From: JAEUTH01 sp039931675
GTDB taxonomy: Bacteria; Bacteroidota; Bacteroidia; AKYH767-A; OLB10
Assembly (NCBI GenBank): GCA_039931675.1
Contig: JBDTRM010000275.1
Location: 15,726 to 79,725 of the forward strand
Reading direction: 5' to 3'
DNA: 64,000 nucleotides
Part shown: piece by piece, positions 25,196 through 33,808 of the stretch
How the letters are laid out: every line of letters begins with the position of its first letter
How positions within the stretch are numbered: position 1 is the stretch's first letter
Notes under the pieces: generated by a model
Database searches by the model: none
What the model was told of the DNA's origin: nothing
The model's input: the letters and a program-made list of their open reading frames with translations, nothing else
Made by a program: the position numbers and the translations under genes

Positions 25196-25261
25196 GGGGT
25201 CTTGTCGTGTCACCAGTCGGGCAGCAGCACAAAGGCCTTGGAAGACTGGCGACAGTGGGGT
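25196..25261. repeat. Hairpin repeat R4, inverted relative to R3
   Basis: Reverse complement of R3 with few changes: it contains CAGCAGCACAAAGGCCTTGG and GGCGACAGTGGGG. R3 and R4 lie on the two sides of the transposase pseudogene in opposite orientation. The gap 25183-25425 otherwise holds only the 35-base palindrome and a truncated Met-Lys-Asn-Ile-Phe-type reading frame start at 25315. Confidence 0.8.
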
Positions 25262-25349
25262 GCTTCCAAAAAAGATCAGGAAATAAACCGGAATAATTAA
25301 TGTTCTTAATTTTATGAAGAATATTTTTCTTTTGTTAAGTCTGTTTAAA

Positions 25350-25384
25350 AACTTTCGGAAAGTTGAAGGAACTTTCCGAAAGTA
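25350..25384. repeat. 35-base palindromic repeat, second copy
   Basis: Identical over 35 bases to the element at 5308-5342 (AACTTTCGGAAAGTT, GAAGG, AACTTTCCGAAAGTAA). Here it cuts a plus-strand frame that begins like a signal peptide at 25315. Confidence 0.85.
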
Positions 25385-25425
25385 AGACGCATGTAAAACG
25401 GGTTTCAAATCATAAAATCAAATGA

Positions 25426-25950
25426 TCAACTCACCCTCAGTTTCTGTTTAATATGTGATTTTTCTCTTATCAGTTCGCGAAGCTTGTGTACATCATCAGG
25501 GCTTTTGAAAAATGATTTTGGTATAATGTTCATCAGCTTTGCATCGTGATATAGGAGAAAAAAATGCTTCAGTTCTACAATTTTATAAAACTTATCCCAG
25601 CCGCGTTCGCCTTTATAATCATCGCTTTGTGTAATTATTTTTTCTTCGCTGAATTCGTAATGTATTTTTTCCTGCAGGTGCTTGCTGGTGCCAAAGTAAT
25701 TGCGGGCATTGAGGTAGATAAGATAAGGCCGTGTTAAAAGATAAGCGGCATAAACAAATGCAATAATAAGTACGGTGCCGCGTGCCGATGTGCTTATATT
25801 GATAGTTGCCATTAAAAAAATATAAAACATTACCAGCCAGCCCAATATGGTTATAAATATAATGGCCGGCCTTCGGTAATAAACAATTATGCAAAGTTTC
25901 GCATATTGAACACGTTCTAATTGGCCTTCGGCAATTATAGTTCCCGTCAT
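25426..25950 (-). CDS. YcxB-like membrane protein, 174 aa
   Basis: Two hydrophobic helices at about 27-50 (PAIIFITILGWLVMFYIFLM) and 57-78 are followed by a soluble C-terminal domain with IHYEFSEEKIITQSDD, GWDKFYKIVELKHFFLLYHD and IIPKSFFKSPDDVHKLRELI. This order and the KSFF-type motif fit the YcxB-like C-terminal domain family, whose function is unknown. It lies 12 bases downstream of the thioredoxin-TPR gene on the same strand, so the two probably share a transcript. Confidence 0.8.
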   Translation of the reverse strand: MTGTIIAEGQLERVQYAKLCIIVYYRRPAIIFITILGWLVMFYIFLMATINISTSARGTVLIIAFVYAAYLLTRPYLIYLNARNYFGTSKHLQEKIHYEFSEEKIITQSDDYKGERGWDKFYKIVELKHFFLLYHDAKLMNIIPKSFFKSPDDVHKLRELIREKSHIKQKLRVS

Positions 25951-25962
25951 AAATGTTGGCGA

Positions 25963-27126
25963 TTATTTTTTTAGTGCAGCATTTATTTTGGCAAGCAGTT
26001 CTTCCGTTTCCTGCGTGTTCTCGCCTTGTTCTTTTCCTTTTGCAAGGGCTTCATCGGCATATTTTTTTGCTGTGGCATAATCATTGGCTTTATAAAGTAA
26101 GGCGGCATAAGTATCAAGGTAATTGTATTCCGGTTCTTTTTCAACTGCTTTGCTCATCCAGTTCACGGCCATTTTAATCAAGTGTGGGTCATCGCATTTT
26201 TCGCAAACATCCCAACTGTAATCATTAATCATTGCCGCATCCACATCACTCTTTTTATCAATCATGTGTTGCACAGCAGCAGCAAATGCAGGCCAGTTTT
26301 CGGTTCCACGGTAATAGGTAATATCATATTCCATTTTATAATCCTGTGCTTCTTCGCTTTTGTATTTTTCAATCAATACCAAAACATCTTTATATTCAGC
26401 TTCGCTTTTATCTTTTATGGCTCGGTTCAGTTCTGCATAAAACACTTCATCAAGGTGATCGCTTACCTCTGCCTCGCCATACAATGATTTGTACTTATCC
26501 ATATTATCCAAAAACAGCAATTTGTATTTTCCACCGGGATGAAAACGCTTGATAATAGCCCAGTTCAATTCAGAATACAAATCAGTTTGGTGATCAAGAT
26601 ATGCAACCACTACTTCCTCTCTCGGATATTTGGTGCCGGGGTCGCCATCTGAAACATCTATTAAAAACTTAGGATAGTTCAAATCTAATTCGTCAGAGTA
26701 ACCCTTAACCGGTTCGCGTTTTTCCATCGCACTTTTAAGCGTTGCTATAAACGGTTCTGCTTTTAAAAAACCTGCCGAGCGATACACCAATTGCGCACTG
26801 CTGTTAAAAATCATCAGCGTGGGAAATCCTGAAACTCCATACTTCATTGCAAGTTTCATTCCTGTACTTTTTTCCATATCCATCTTCAAACTGATAAAAT
26901 TATTGCTCAGCATTTCAATTACTGCACTATTGGTAAATGTTTCTTTGTCCATTACCTTGCACCATCCGCACCAGGTGGTGTAGCAATCCATAAAAATTAA
27001 TTTGTTTTCTTGTTTCGCTTTGGCTTTGGCCATGTCCCAATCGTTATCAATAAAATTAACCTGGGCGAATGAAGCGGATGCAAACAATAAAAATAACGGG
27101 GGCAAAATTTTTTTTAAGGGGAACAT
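25963..27126 (-). CDS. Secreted thioredoxin-fold protein with C-terminal TPR-like helices
   Basis: A signal peptide (about 1-22, ending SFAQ) precedes a thioredoxin domain at about 25-145 with active site WCGWCK (C53, C56) and the cis-proline loop GFPTLMIF. Residues about 150-387 are helical, with a TPR-like end (YNYLDTYAALLYKANDYATAKKYADEALAKG). It probably works as a periplasmic thiol-disulfide reductase or a chaperone-like relative of the thioredoxin_7 group; no DsbD-like partner is in view. The pair with the downstream YcxB-like gene is tightly spaced. Confidence 0.88.
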   Translation of the reverse strand: MFPLKKILPPLFLLFASASFAQVNFIDNDWDMAKAKAKQENKLIFMDCYTTWCGWCKVMDKETFTNSAVIEMLSNNFISLKMDMEKSTGMKLAMKYGVSGFPTLMIFNSSAQLVYRSAGFLKAEPFIATLKSAMEKREPVKGYSDELDLNYPKFLIDVSDGDPGTKYPREEVVVAYLDHQTDLYSELNWAIIKRFHPGGKYKLLFLDNMDKYKSLYGEAEVSDHLDEVFYAELNRAIKDKSEAEYKDVLVLIEKYKSEEAQDYKMEYDITYYRGTENWPAFAAAVQHMIDKKSDVDAAMINDYSWDVCEKCDDPHLIKMAVNWMSKAVEKEPEYNYLDTYAALLYKANDYATAKKYADEALAKGKEQGENTQETEELLAKINAALKK

Positions 27127-27370
27127 GGTGTTGTAAATTTAATTTGAAAAAATAAAACTCGGGTCGTAAAAATCGTTGTAAAGAAAATAAAAAAAATCGG
27201 TAGGAGTGGAAGTGTTTATAAAAGGTGGACTGCAAGTGCGAAGCTCAGTCGGTTGCAACTGCAAGTCGCGACCGACACCAACAAAAAAAACTTTGATTAT
27301 CTTTTCTTACCTTAGCTAATAAGTTCAGCATTCTCATTTCAATATTTACATTTTTATACTCTCCAATTTT

Positions 27371-29176
27371 ATGCGAAAATTTTTATTCACTCTTTGTATT
27401 GCCTTTACACAACTTGCCACAGCGCAAATTATTCCTACCACCCTTACTACCAACTGGAAAAAAGCCGGTCATGAAGCTCCTTATGCTAAAAAGGTTTTGA
27501 AATTAAACATTTCAGCTTATGGTGGCAATAATACAGGCACTGTTGATAATACTGCCGCTCTTACGAGCGCCATTGCTGCTTTGGGTGCCCATGCAGGCGT
27601 TATCAATTTTTCGTCAGGAGATTATTTATTTTCAAGTTCCATCAATTTACCTGACAGCGTGGTGCTTCGCGGTGTTGGTGCCGGTGCTACTACGCTAACT
27701 TTTAATTTCAATGGCAACAGCGGCAATTGCATCAATATGAATGGAGGTGTTTCGGGCAGTTATGTAAGTGTAGTTAACGGTTACACCAAAAACAGTAAAT
27801 CAATAAAACTTAACAGCGTAAGTGGTTTTGCAGTGGGCAATATGATTGAAATAAGAGAACTGAATGGTTCATGGAACACCAACCCTGCAACCTGGGCAGA
27901 ATATGCTGTGGGACAAATTTTGAAAATAGATTCGATTAAAGGCCTCAGACTTTATTTTCATGAAAAGCTGCGAATCAGTTATGATTCGACACTAAGTGTA
28001 CAGGTAGCTAAACTAAACATGCGCAAAGCCTGCGGGGTGGAGTGTTTAAAAATGCGCAGGATTGATGGCACCGCTCCAAGCATTAATTATGGTGTGAGTA
28101 TGAGCCGCGCATTAAATTGCTGGGTAAAAGGTGTTGAGTTGGAAACAATGATATGCGCTCACATTGCTATATCAACATCGGCACATTGCGAAGTTACCGG
28201 CTGTTACCTGCATGAGGCTTATGCTTATGATGGCACGAGCACTCACGGATATGGTATTATGTTAGAAAGTCATCCTACTGAAAACAAAATTGAAAATAAT
28301 ATCATACGCCATCTGCGTCATGCTGTATCAGTCAAACAGGGAGCTAACGGAAATGTGATTGCTTACAACTATACGCTTGAACCAACGCGAAGCGAATTTC
28401 CAAGTGATGCAGGCGCAGATCTTAATTTGCACGGGCATTATGCATTCGCAAATTTATTTGAAGGCAACATTGTTCAGAATATCCAGGTTGATCAGACGTG
28501 GGGACCAAGCGGCCCGTGGAATACATTTTTCCGTAATCGCGCTGATGGATATGGCTTTATCATTACCTCAGGAAGTGTAGCAACTAACGATCAGAATATT
28601 GTTGGCAACGATATAACCAGCACAGCATTTTTAAAAGGCAATTATTCGCTTACAGGCACCAATCATTTTCAATACGGCAACCGGGTACAGGGAAACATTA
28701 CTCCGGCAGGCACCACTAATCTTACAACAACTTCATATTACTTAACTGTATCACCTACATGGTGGACAAGCACCACAGCATGGCCTACCGTGGGTCTGCC
28801 GTATAGTCTAACCACAGCAACAAATCCAGCGCGCGACAGGTGGTTAGCCGGATCAGGTTTAACAGTGTGCAGCACCACAGTCACAAAAGAAATGGATGAT
28901 GATAGTTCGACTTCGCTCACTATTTTTGAAACAGGTTCAATAGAGTTAGTTCCAAACCCATCATCGGGAGTTTTTCATTTGTTTACTGTAGATGAAAGCA
29001 GTTCTATAAATATTAAAGTCTATAACATAGTTGGAACATTAGTGATGCAAAAAGAAATTACTGATGGCGTGATTGATCTTTCTGCGCAACCATCGGGCAT
29101 TTACATGGTGCAAATACAAACCGGTGAGACAACTCTTTGTAAAAAGATTTTGATTGAAAACCCACTCCATAAATAA
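27371..29176 (+). CDS. Secreted right-handed beta-helix protein with T9SS tail (pectate-lyase superfamily-like)
   Basis: The 601-residue product has a signal peptide (ending ATAQ), then at about 44-110 the start of a pectate-lyase-superfamily helix (LNISAYGGNNTGTVDNTAA, INFSSGDYLFSSSINLPDSV, LRGVGAGATTLTF), parallel beta-helix coils to about 480 (ENKIENNIIRHLRHAVSVKQ, GNVIAYNY), and a T9SS type A sorting domain (IELVPNPSSGVFHLF through PSGIYMVQIQTGE to the terminal Lys-rich end). It is probably a surface or released polysaccharide-active or binding protein; catalytic residues are not identifiable by eye. The 244-base gap before it holds a small hairpin with GCGACCGA at about 27249-27276. Confidence 0.88.
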   Translation: MRKFLFTLCIAFTQLATAQIIPTTLTTNWKKAGHEAPYAKKVLKLNISAYGGNNTGTVDNTAALTSAIAALGAHAGVINFSSGDYLFSSSINLPDSVVLRGVGAGATTLTFNFNGNSGNCINMNGGVSGSYVSVVNGYTKNSKSIKLNSVSGFAVGNMIEIRELNGSWNTNPATWAEYAVGQILKIDSIKGLRLYFHEKLRISYDSTLSVQVAKLNMRKACGVECLKMRRIDGTAPSINYGVSMSRALNCWVKGVELETMICAHIAISTSAHCEVTGCYLHEAYAYDGTSTHGYGIMLESHPTENKIENNIIRHLRHAVSVKQGANGNVIAYNYTLEPTRSEFPSDAGADLNLHGHYAFANLFEGNIVQNIQVDQTWGPSGPWNTFFRNRADGYGFIITSGSVATNDQNIVGNDITSTAFLKGNYSLTGTNHFQYGNRVQGNITPAGTTNLTTTSYYLTVSPTWWTSTTAWPTVGLPYSLTTATNPARDRWLAGSGLTVCSTTVTKEMDDDSSTSLTIFETGSIELVPNPSSGVFHLFTVDESSSINIKVYNIVGTLVMQKEITDGVIDLSAQPSGIYMVQIQTGETTLCKKILIENPLHK

Positions 29177-29280
29177 TTCATCCATAGTTTACAAATCTTA
29201 TTACTTTCGCCCCTCCAAAATGAAAAACCTTTTTGGAGTATTTAATTATTTTAACTGTTTACAATATCTAATATTAAAAA

Positions 29281-29964
29281 ATGAAAAATTTAAAAATTGC
29301 TGTTGCGGCATTAGCGATGACTGCAGCACTAAATGTAAATGCACAAACTATGGAATTAAAAACACAGGCTGACTCAGTTAGCTATGCCATTGGGGTTTCG
29401 GTGGGAACAAATTTAAAAACAGCGGGCCTTGAAGGTGTTAATACTGAACTGGTAGCAAAAGCAATGGCAGCATCGTTAAAAGGCGAAGCAATGGTAATGG
29501 ATGCAGCAAAGGCCAACCAGATCATCAATGATTATATGGCAGTAGCCCAGGCAAAAAAAGGTGATGCAAGCAAAGCTAAAGGCGCAGCATTTTTAGAAGA
29601 AAACAAAAAGAAAAAAGGTGTAACAATCTTGCCTGATGGATTGCAGTATGAAGTAATTAAAACCGGTACGGGACCAAAACCTATTGCTACAGATAAAGTA
29701 AAGGTTCATTACACAGGTACTTTGATTGACGGAACTGTTTTCGATAGTTCAGTACAACGCGGCCAGCCTGCTGAGTTTGGTTGTGGCCAGGTTATTAAAG
29801 GCTGGACAGAAGCTTTGCAATTAATGGCGGTTGGCTCCAAATGGAAAATTTATTTGCCTTATGATTTAGCTTATGGCGATAAGGGTGCAGGTGGCCAGAT
29901 AGGTCCTTATGAAACTTTAATCTTTGAAGTTGAATTACTTGACATCGTAAAAGAAACTAAATAA
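29281..29964 (+). CDS. FKBP-type peptidyl-prolyl cis-trans isomerase, periplasmic (FkpA/Mip type)
   Basis: A signal peptide (about 1-22, ending VNAQ) is followed by the helical dimerisation domain of FKBP_N type (DSVSYAIGVSVGTNLKTAGL through KKGDASKAKGAAFLEENKKK) and a C-terminal FKBP domain at about 128-225: VKVHYTGTLIDGTVFDSS, GQVIKGWTEALQLM, GSKWKIYLPYDLAYGD. It catalyses proline isomerisation and helps fold exported proteins. 227 residues is normal. A clear terminator follows within 20 bases, so it is likely a single-gene unit. Confidence 0.93.
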   Translation: MKNLKIAVAALAMTAALNVNAQTMELKTQADSVSYAIGVSVGTNLKTAGLEGVNTELVAKAMAASLKGEAMVMDAAKANQIINDYMAVAQAKKGDASKAKGAAFLEENKKKKGVTILPDGLQYEVIKTGTGPKPIATDKVKVHYTGTLIDGTVFDSSVQRGQPAEFGCGQVIKGWTEALQLMAVGSKWKIYLPYDLAYGDKGAGGQIGPYETLIFEVELLDIVKETK

Positions 29965-29982
29965 AGAAGATAATTTATCTCG

Positions 29983-30018
29983 AAAAAATGGATGTCAGCA
30001 AAGGCATCCATTTTTTTG
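29983..30018 (+). terminator. Rho-independent terminator after the FKBP gene
   Basis: AAAAAATGGATG and CATCCATTTTTTT form a 12-bp stem around a ten-base loop, with a U-run built into the right arm. It lies 19 bases after the stop codon. Confidence 0.9.
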
Positions 30019-30079
30019 TTTTAGGATACGCACCTTCAAAATTCAAAATTCATTATTCATTATTTATTTTCCCCCTTTC

Positions 30080-31309
30080 ATGCTTCTCGAAAATTCCATT
30101 TACACCTTAGGAGGTATTCCTTTAACACAACTTGCCGAGCAATTTGGAACGCCATTGTATGTATATCATGGTGAAAAGATTTTATCTCAATATGCAAAAC
30201 TTAAAAATGCATTCCCCGGAGATCATGTAAAAATTAAATATGCACTCAAAGCATTAAGCAACATTAATATTCTCAGGTTGCTGAAAGGTGCCGGTGCCGG
30301 CCTTGATGCAGTTTCGATATTTGAAGTGCAGTTAGGATTAAAGGCCGGCTTTAAGCCTGATGAAATTTTATTCACACCTAACGGAGTTTCATTTGATGAA
30401 ATAAAAGCGGCAGTTGATGCAGGTGTACATATTAATATTGATAACATCTCAATGCTTGAACAGTTTGGGCATACGTATGGAGATACTGTTCCTTGTTGCA
30501 TCAGGTTGAATCCGCATATAGTTGCAGGCGGTAATGTGCATATACAAACCGGGCATATTGATTCTAAGTTTGGCATTTCAATACATCAGTTGCGACACGT
30601 GCAACGAATAGTTGACAGTGAAAACATGAAAATAAATGGCCTCCACATGCACACCGGCAGCGACATATTAGATGCAGGAGTTTTTGTGCGCGGAGCAGAA
30701 ATATTATTTGAGGCCGCATTCAATTTTAAGGACTTAGAGTTTATTGATTTTGGAAGCGGCTTTAAAGTGGCTTATAAAGAAGATGATCTTACTACCGATG
30801 TTGATGAGTTAGGAAGTGTAATAACAGAACGCTACAATTCTTTTTGTAAAGAATATGGCCGGCAGTTAGAGTTATGGTTTGAACCCGGTAAGTTTTTAGT
30901 AAGTGAAGCAGGATATTTACTCGTAAGTGTAAACGTGGTAAAGCAAACTACAGCAACCGTTTTTGCGGGAGTTAATTCAGGTCAGAATCATTTGATCAGG
31001 CCGATGTTTTATGATGCTTATCATCACATCGTTAACGTTACTAACCCGACAGGTACACCAAGAATTTATACCGTAGCTGGTTACATCTGCGAAACCGACA
31101 CGTTTGCGTGGGATCGCAAATTGAATGAAGTGCGGCAGGGTGATTTGCTGGCCATAAAAAATGCAGGTGCTTACGGTTATACCATGAGCAATAATTACAA
31201 CAGCCGTCCGCGGCCTGCTGAAGTGTTGGTTTATAAAGGCAAACCAAATCTTATCAGCAGAACAGAAACCCTTGAAGACCTTACCCGGAATATGGTGGAA
31301 GTGCTATAA
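30080..31309 (+). CDS. lysA: Diaminopimelate decarboxylase
   Basis: PLP enzyme that converts meso-diaminopimelate to L-lysine, the last step of lysine synthesis. Fold-III alanine-racemase-like barrel with the PLP lysine K57 in YALKALSN, the substrate and cofactor blocks LHMHTGSDI, FGSGFKV and EPGKFLVSEAG, and the C-terminal CETDTF and NAGAYGYTMSNNYNSR motifs. 409 residues is typical. Ornithine or carboxynorspermidine decarboxylases are related alternatives, but the GAYGYTMSNNYNSRPRP signature favours lysA. It stands alone, convergent with the histidine kinase. Confidence 0.94.
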   Translation: MLLENSIYTLGGIPLTQLAEQFGTPLYVYHGEKILSQYAKLKNAFPGDHVKIKYALKALSNINILRLLKGAGAGLDAVSIFEVQLGLKAGFKPDEILFTPNGVSFDEIKAAVDAGVHINIDNISMLEQFGHTYGDTVPCCIRLNPHIVAGGNVHIQTGHIDSKFGISIHQLRHVQRIVDSENMKINGLHMHTGSDILDAGVFVRGAEILFEAAFNFKDLEFIDFGSGFKVAYKEDDLTTDVDELGSVITERYNSFCKEYGRQLELWFEPGKFLVSEAGYLLVSVNVVKQTTATVFAGVNSGQNHLIRPMFYDAYHHIVNVTNPTGTPRIYTVAGYICETDTFAWDRKLNEVRQGDLLAIKNAGAYGYTMSNNYNSRPRPAEVLVYKGKPNLISRTETLEDLTRNMVEVL

Positions 31310-31332
31310 ATTTATCAAACCAAAAGTTTTTC

Positions 31333-32733
31333 TCACGCATGAATTTTTGCCGGTAGAAAAACATGGAACACCGAACCCTCATTGAGTTTACTTTCGGCAG
31401 TTATAAATCCTTTATGATTAAAAACAATTTTTTTACAGATAGCTAATCCTATACCGCTGCCGTTATATTGATTATGATGAAGCCGTTGAAAAATCACAAA
31501 AATTTTTGAAAGATATTTTTCATCAAAGCCAATGCCATTATCGGCAATAGAAATTTTATAATACTTTTCTTTGGCATGCCCTGAACCCACTTCTCCTATT
31601 GTGCTTCCTAACACTTCTTCGCAGGTTATATTAATCACGGGCGGTACATTTTTCTTCGCATATTTAATTGCATTGCTGATCAGGTTCAGAAACAAACGAT
31701 CCATGTGGTTTGCAATTGCAAATACTATGGGGAGGTTGTCTTTTATAATTACTGCATTTTTTTCAAAGATCATTTCCTGCAAGTCTGATTCCACATCATT
31801 AATCACCTTATTTAAATCAGTAGGATAAAACACTTCAGCATTCACATTAACAATTCGCGAATAACTGAGCAAATCATTTATAAGCCCGCGCATTCGTTCG
31901 GCTGCAACAATGGTTATGCCCAGCCAGTTTTTGGCTTCATCATCAAGCGTATCAGTTTTTTTACTCAAAGTACGCTCACTGTAAATAATTATTTTTCTTA
32001 ATGGTTCCTGCAAATCATGACTTGATGTATATGAAAATTCTTCCAGGTCAAGATTTGACTGTTCCAGTTCCTTCACTTTTTCTTCCAATGCCAACTGAAT
32101 GTTTTCGCTTTTTTTCAATTGATAATTGATGCGGGTGTAGGCATATACAATAACACCTATGGAAAAAAGCGCTAACAGGAATGTAAACCAGGGCGACTGT
32201 GTTACATAATGCCTCTTTGCTTTTTCATTGCTTTGCAGTTGTTCATATTCGCTGTTGATCATGACCCCAATTTGCACATCAATCTCATTCATATTCTTCA
32301 TGCCGATACGCATTATTGAATCAATTACAATATCTGCTACGAGCCTGCCCGTATCTTTTTTCAGAAGAGAACCAAGGGTCATAAACCTTGTGTCAATAAG
32401 CCGGACGAGTTCCTTAAGATTTTCTTTTTGTTTTTCATTATTTGCAACAAGCGAATCCAATATCGTAATTGACTTAACTATGTTATCATCAGCATTTATA
32501 TAAGGTTCAAGGAATGCCGAATCACGGGAAATCAAATAACCACGCTGACCGGTTTCAGCATCTTTAATGTATGAAAAAGTTTTTTCGAGTTCAATAATTA
32601 CCTGGTTAATATGATCAATACCATCAAAAGATTTAATAAGCCTTTGTATTCGTGTAAATGACAGGTACGAAATCACAATCAGTACCAGCAAGGTAACCGC
32701 CAAAAGATATTTGTGTAAATTCTTTGTTTTCAA
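31333..32733 (-). CDS. CHASE3-domain sensor histidine kinase
   Basis: A first membrane helix (about 8-27) and a second (about 182-200) bracket a periplasmic CHASE3 sensor domain with the signature ETGQRGYLISRDSAFLEPY (60-78). A coiled linker (205-235) leads to the HisKA box SSHDLQEPLRK with phospho-acceptor H239. The HATPase part has NLISNAIKYAKK, IADNGIGFDEKY and GSGIGLAICKKIV. The product is an inner-membrane kinase without a receiver domain of its own. No response regulator is adjacent; the receiver proteins near 56-59 kb are possible but unproven partners. Confidence 0.92.
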   Translation of the reverse strand: MKTKNLHKYLLAVTLLVLIVISYLSFTRIQRLIKSFDGIDHINQVIIELEKTFSYIKDAETGQRGYLISRDSAFLEPYINADDNIVKSITILDSLVANNEKQKENLKELVRLIDTRFMTLGSLLKKDTGRLVADIVIDSIMRIGMKNMNEIDVQIGVMINSEYEQLQSNEKAKRHYVTQSPWFTFLLALFSIGVIVYAYTRINYQLKKSENIQLALEEKVKELEQSNLDLEEFSYTSSHDLQEPLRKIIIYSERTLSKKTDTLDDEAKNWLGITIVAAERMRGLINDLLSYSRIVNVNAEVFYPTDLNKVINDVESDLQEMIFEKNAVIIKDNLPIVFAIANHMDRLFLNLISNAIKYAKKNVPPVINITCEEVLGSTIGEVGSGHAKEKYYKISIADNGIGFDEKYLSKIFVIFQRLHHNQYNGSGIGLAICKKIVFNHKGFITAESKLNEGSVFHVFLPAKIHA

Positions 32734-32812
32734 ATGCGGGAAACATTTTCAAATCTGAACCATAAAAAGTTTAATGCGTCAGCACATTAAATGATAATAG
32801 AATTTCTGATTA

Positions 32813-33205
32813 CTATAGAAATCTGATTATTTTATTTGCCGTTTCTTCCATAACCTCATTTGATAATTTTAATTTGGGTCTGGAAAAATTGATGTCACTC
32901 ATTGTGTTTAAAGGAATCAAATGAATGTGAGCATGCGGCACTTCTAACCCGATAACTGCTACTCCTATACGCAAACAAGGAATTGCCCTGCGCTGTGCTG
33001 CAGCTATTTTTTTTGAAAAAAGCATTAGCTCATTATACAGTTCATTTTCCAAATCAAATAAATAATCAATTTCCTTTTTAGGAATAACTAAAGTATGGCC
33101 CATTGCCAAAGGCTGAATATCTAAAAATGCAAAACAGTTATCAGTTTCGGCAATTTTGTAGCCCGGAATTTCGCCAGTGACTATTCGTGTAAAGATGGAA
33201 GCCAT
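32813..33205 (-). CDS. HIT-family nucleotide-binding protein (HINT-like)
   Basis: The histidine-triad motif HAHIHL (91-96) follows the fold-typical FTRIVTGEIPGYKI start and the MGHTLVIPKKEIDYLFDL segment. Such proteins hydrolyse nucleoside phosphoramidates or adenylylated substrates. The length of 130 is normal. It lies 43 bases downstream of greA on the same strand, a frequent Bacteroidota pairing, so they probably form one transcript. The physiological substrate is unknown. Confidence 0.92.
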   Translation of the reverse strand: MASIFTRIVTGEIPGYKIAETDNCFAFLDIQPLAMGHTLVIPKKEIDYLFDLENELYNELMLFSKKIAAAQRRAIPCLRIGVAVIGLEVPHAHIHLIPLNTMSDINFSRPKLKLSNEVMEETANKIIRFL

Positions 33206-33248
33206 AATGCATTTACTATTTTAGTTTCGGATAAAAACTTAATAAGGT

Positions 33249-33722
33249 TTAACCTCTGCTTATATCTAAAATTTCAAGTTTAAGAAGACCTGCAGGCACC
33301 TTAACTTCTGCCACTTGTCCTTTCTTCTTTCCAAGCAAACCTTTACCTATTGGACTACCTACAGAAATTTTTCCGGTAGCAAGGTCAGCTTCACTTTCAG
33401 CGACTAATGTATATAGCACTTCTCTTTTAGTGCCATGATTTAAAATTTTTACTCTCGACATTACAGCAACTACTGAAACATCAATTTTTGATTCATCAAT
33501 TATACGCGAGTTAGCAACAACATCTTCTAACTTTGCTATGCGTAATTCCAATAAGCCCTGGGCATCCTTGGCTGCATCGTATTCTGCATTTTCACTCAGG
33601 TCGCCTTTGTCACGGGCTTCGGCAATTGCTTTCGAAGCTCTCGGGCGTTCCACATTTTTAAGCTGTGCAAGCTCATCTTTCAATCTTTGTAAACCATCTT
33701 CGGTTAAATAAGAAATTGCCAT
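33249..33722 (-). CDS. greA: Transcription elongation factor GreA
   Basis: Rescues backtracked RNA polymerase by stimulating transcript cleavage. The N-terminal coiled coil ends in the acidic tip DLSENAEYDAAK, and the C-terminal FKBP-like domain has ISVGSPIGKGLLGKKKGQ. I place the start at 33722 (MAISYLTEDGLQRLK), giving the usual 157 residues; a longer reading to 33770 overlaps a terminator hairpin and adds an unrelated hydrophobic stretch. It is followed by the HIT gene. Confidence 0.95.
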   Translation of the reverse strand: MAISYLTEDGLQRLKDELAQLKNVERPRASKAIAEARDKGDLSENAEYDAAKDAQGLLELRIAKLEDVVANSRIIDESKIDVSVVAVMSRVKILNHGTKREVLYTLVAESEADLATGKISVGSPIGKGLLGKKKGQVAEVKVPAGLLKLEILDISRG

Positions 33723-33745
33723 GATCTTTATTTTAAAAGGTAAAT

Positions 33746-33785
33746 ATAAAAACGAAAGAAGACCCCACACGGGAGTCCTCTTTCA
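33746..33785 (-). terminator. Terminator after the PorV-like gene
   Basis: On the minus strand GAAAGAGGACTCCC pairs with the GGGGTCTTCTTTC arm (one mismatch region) and a short T-run follows. It separates the TonB/T9SS/PorV-like unit from greA. Confidence 0.8.
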
Positions 33786-33808
33786 AATGTAAAAATATAA
33801 TTTATTTC

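Noticed and set aside
28359..28580. Alternative-frame coding inside the beta-helix gene
   Set aside because: It overlaps a well-supported gene in another frame with no independent start signal or family resemblance.
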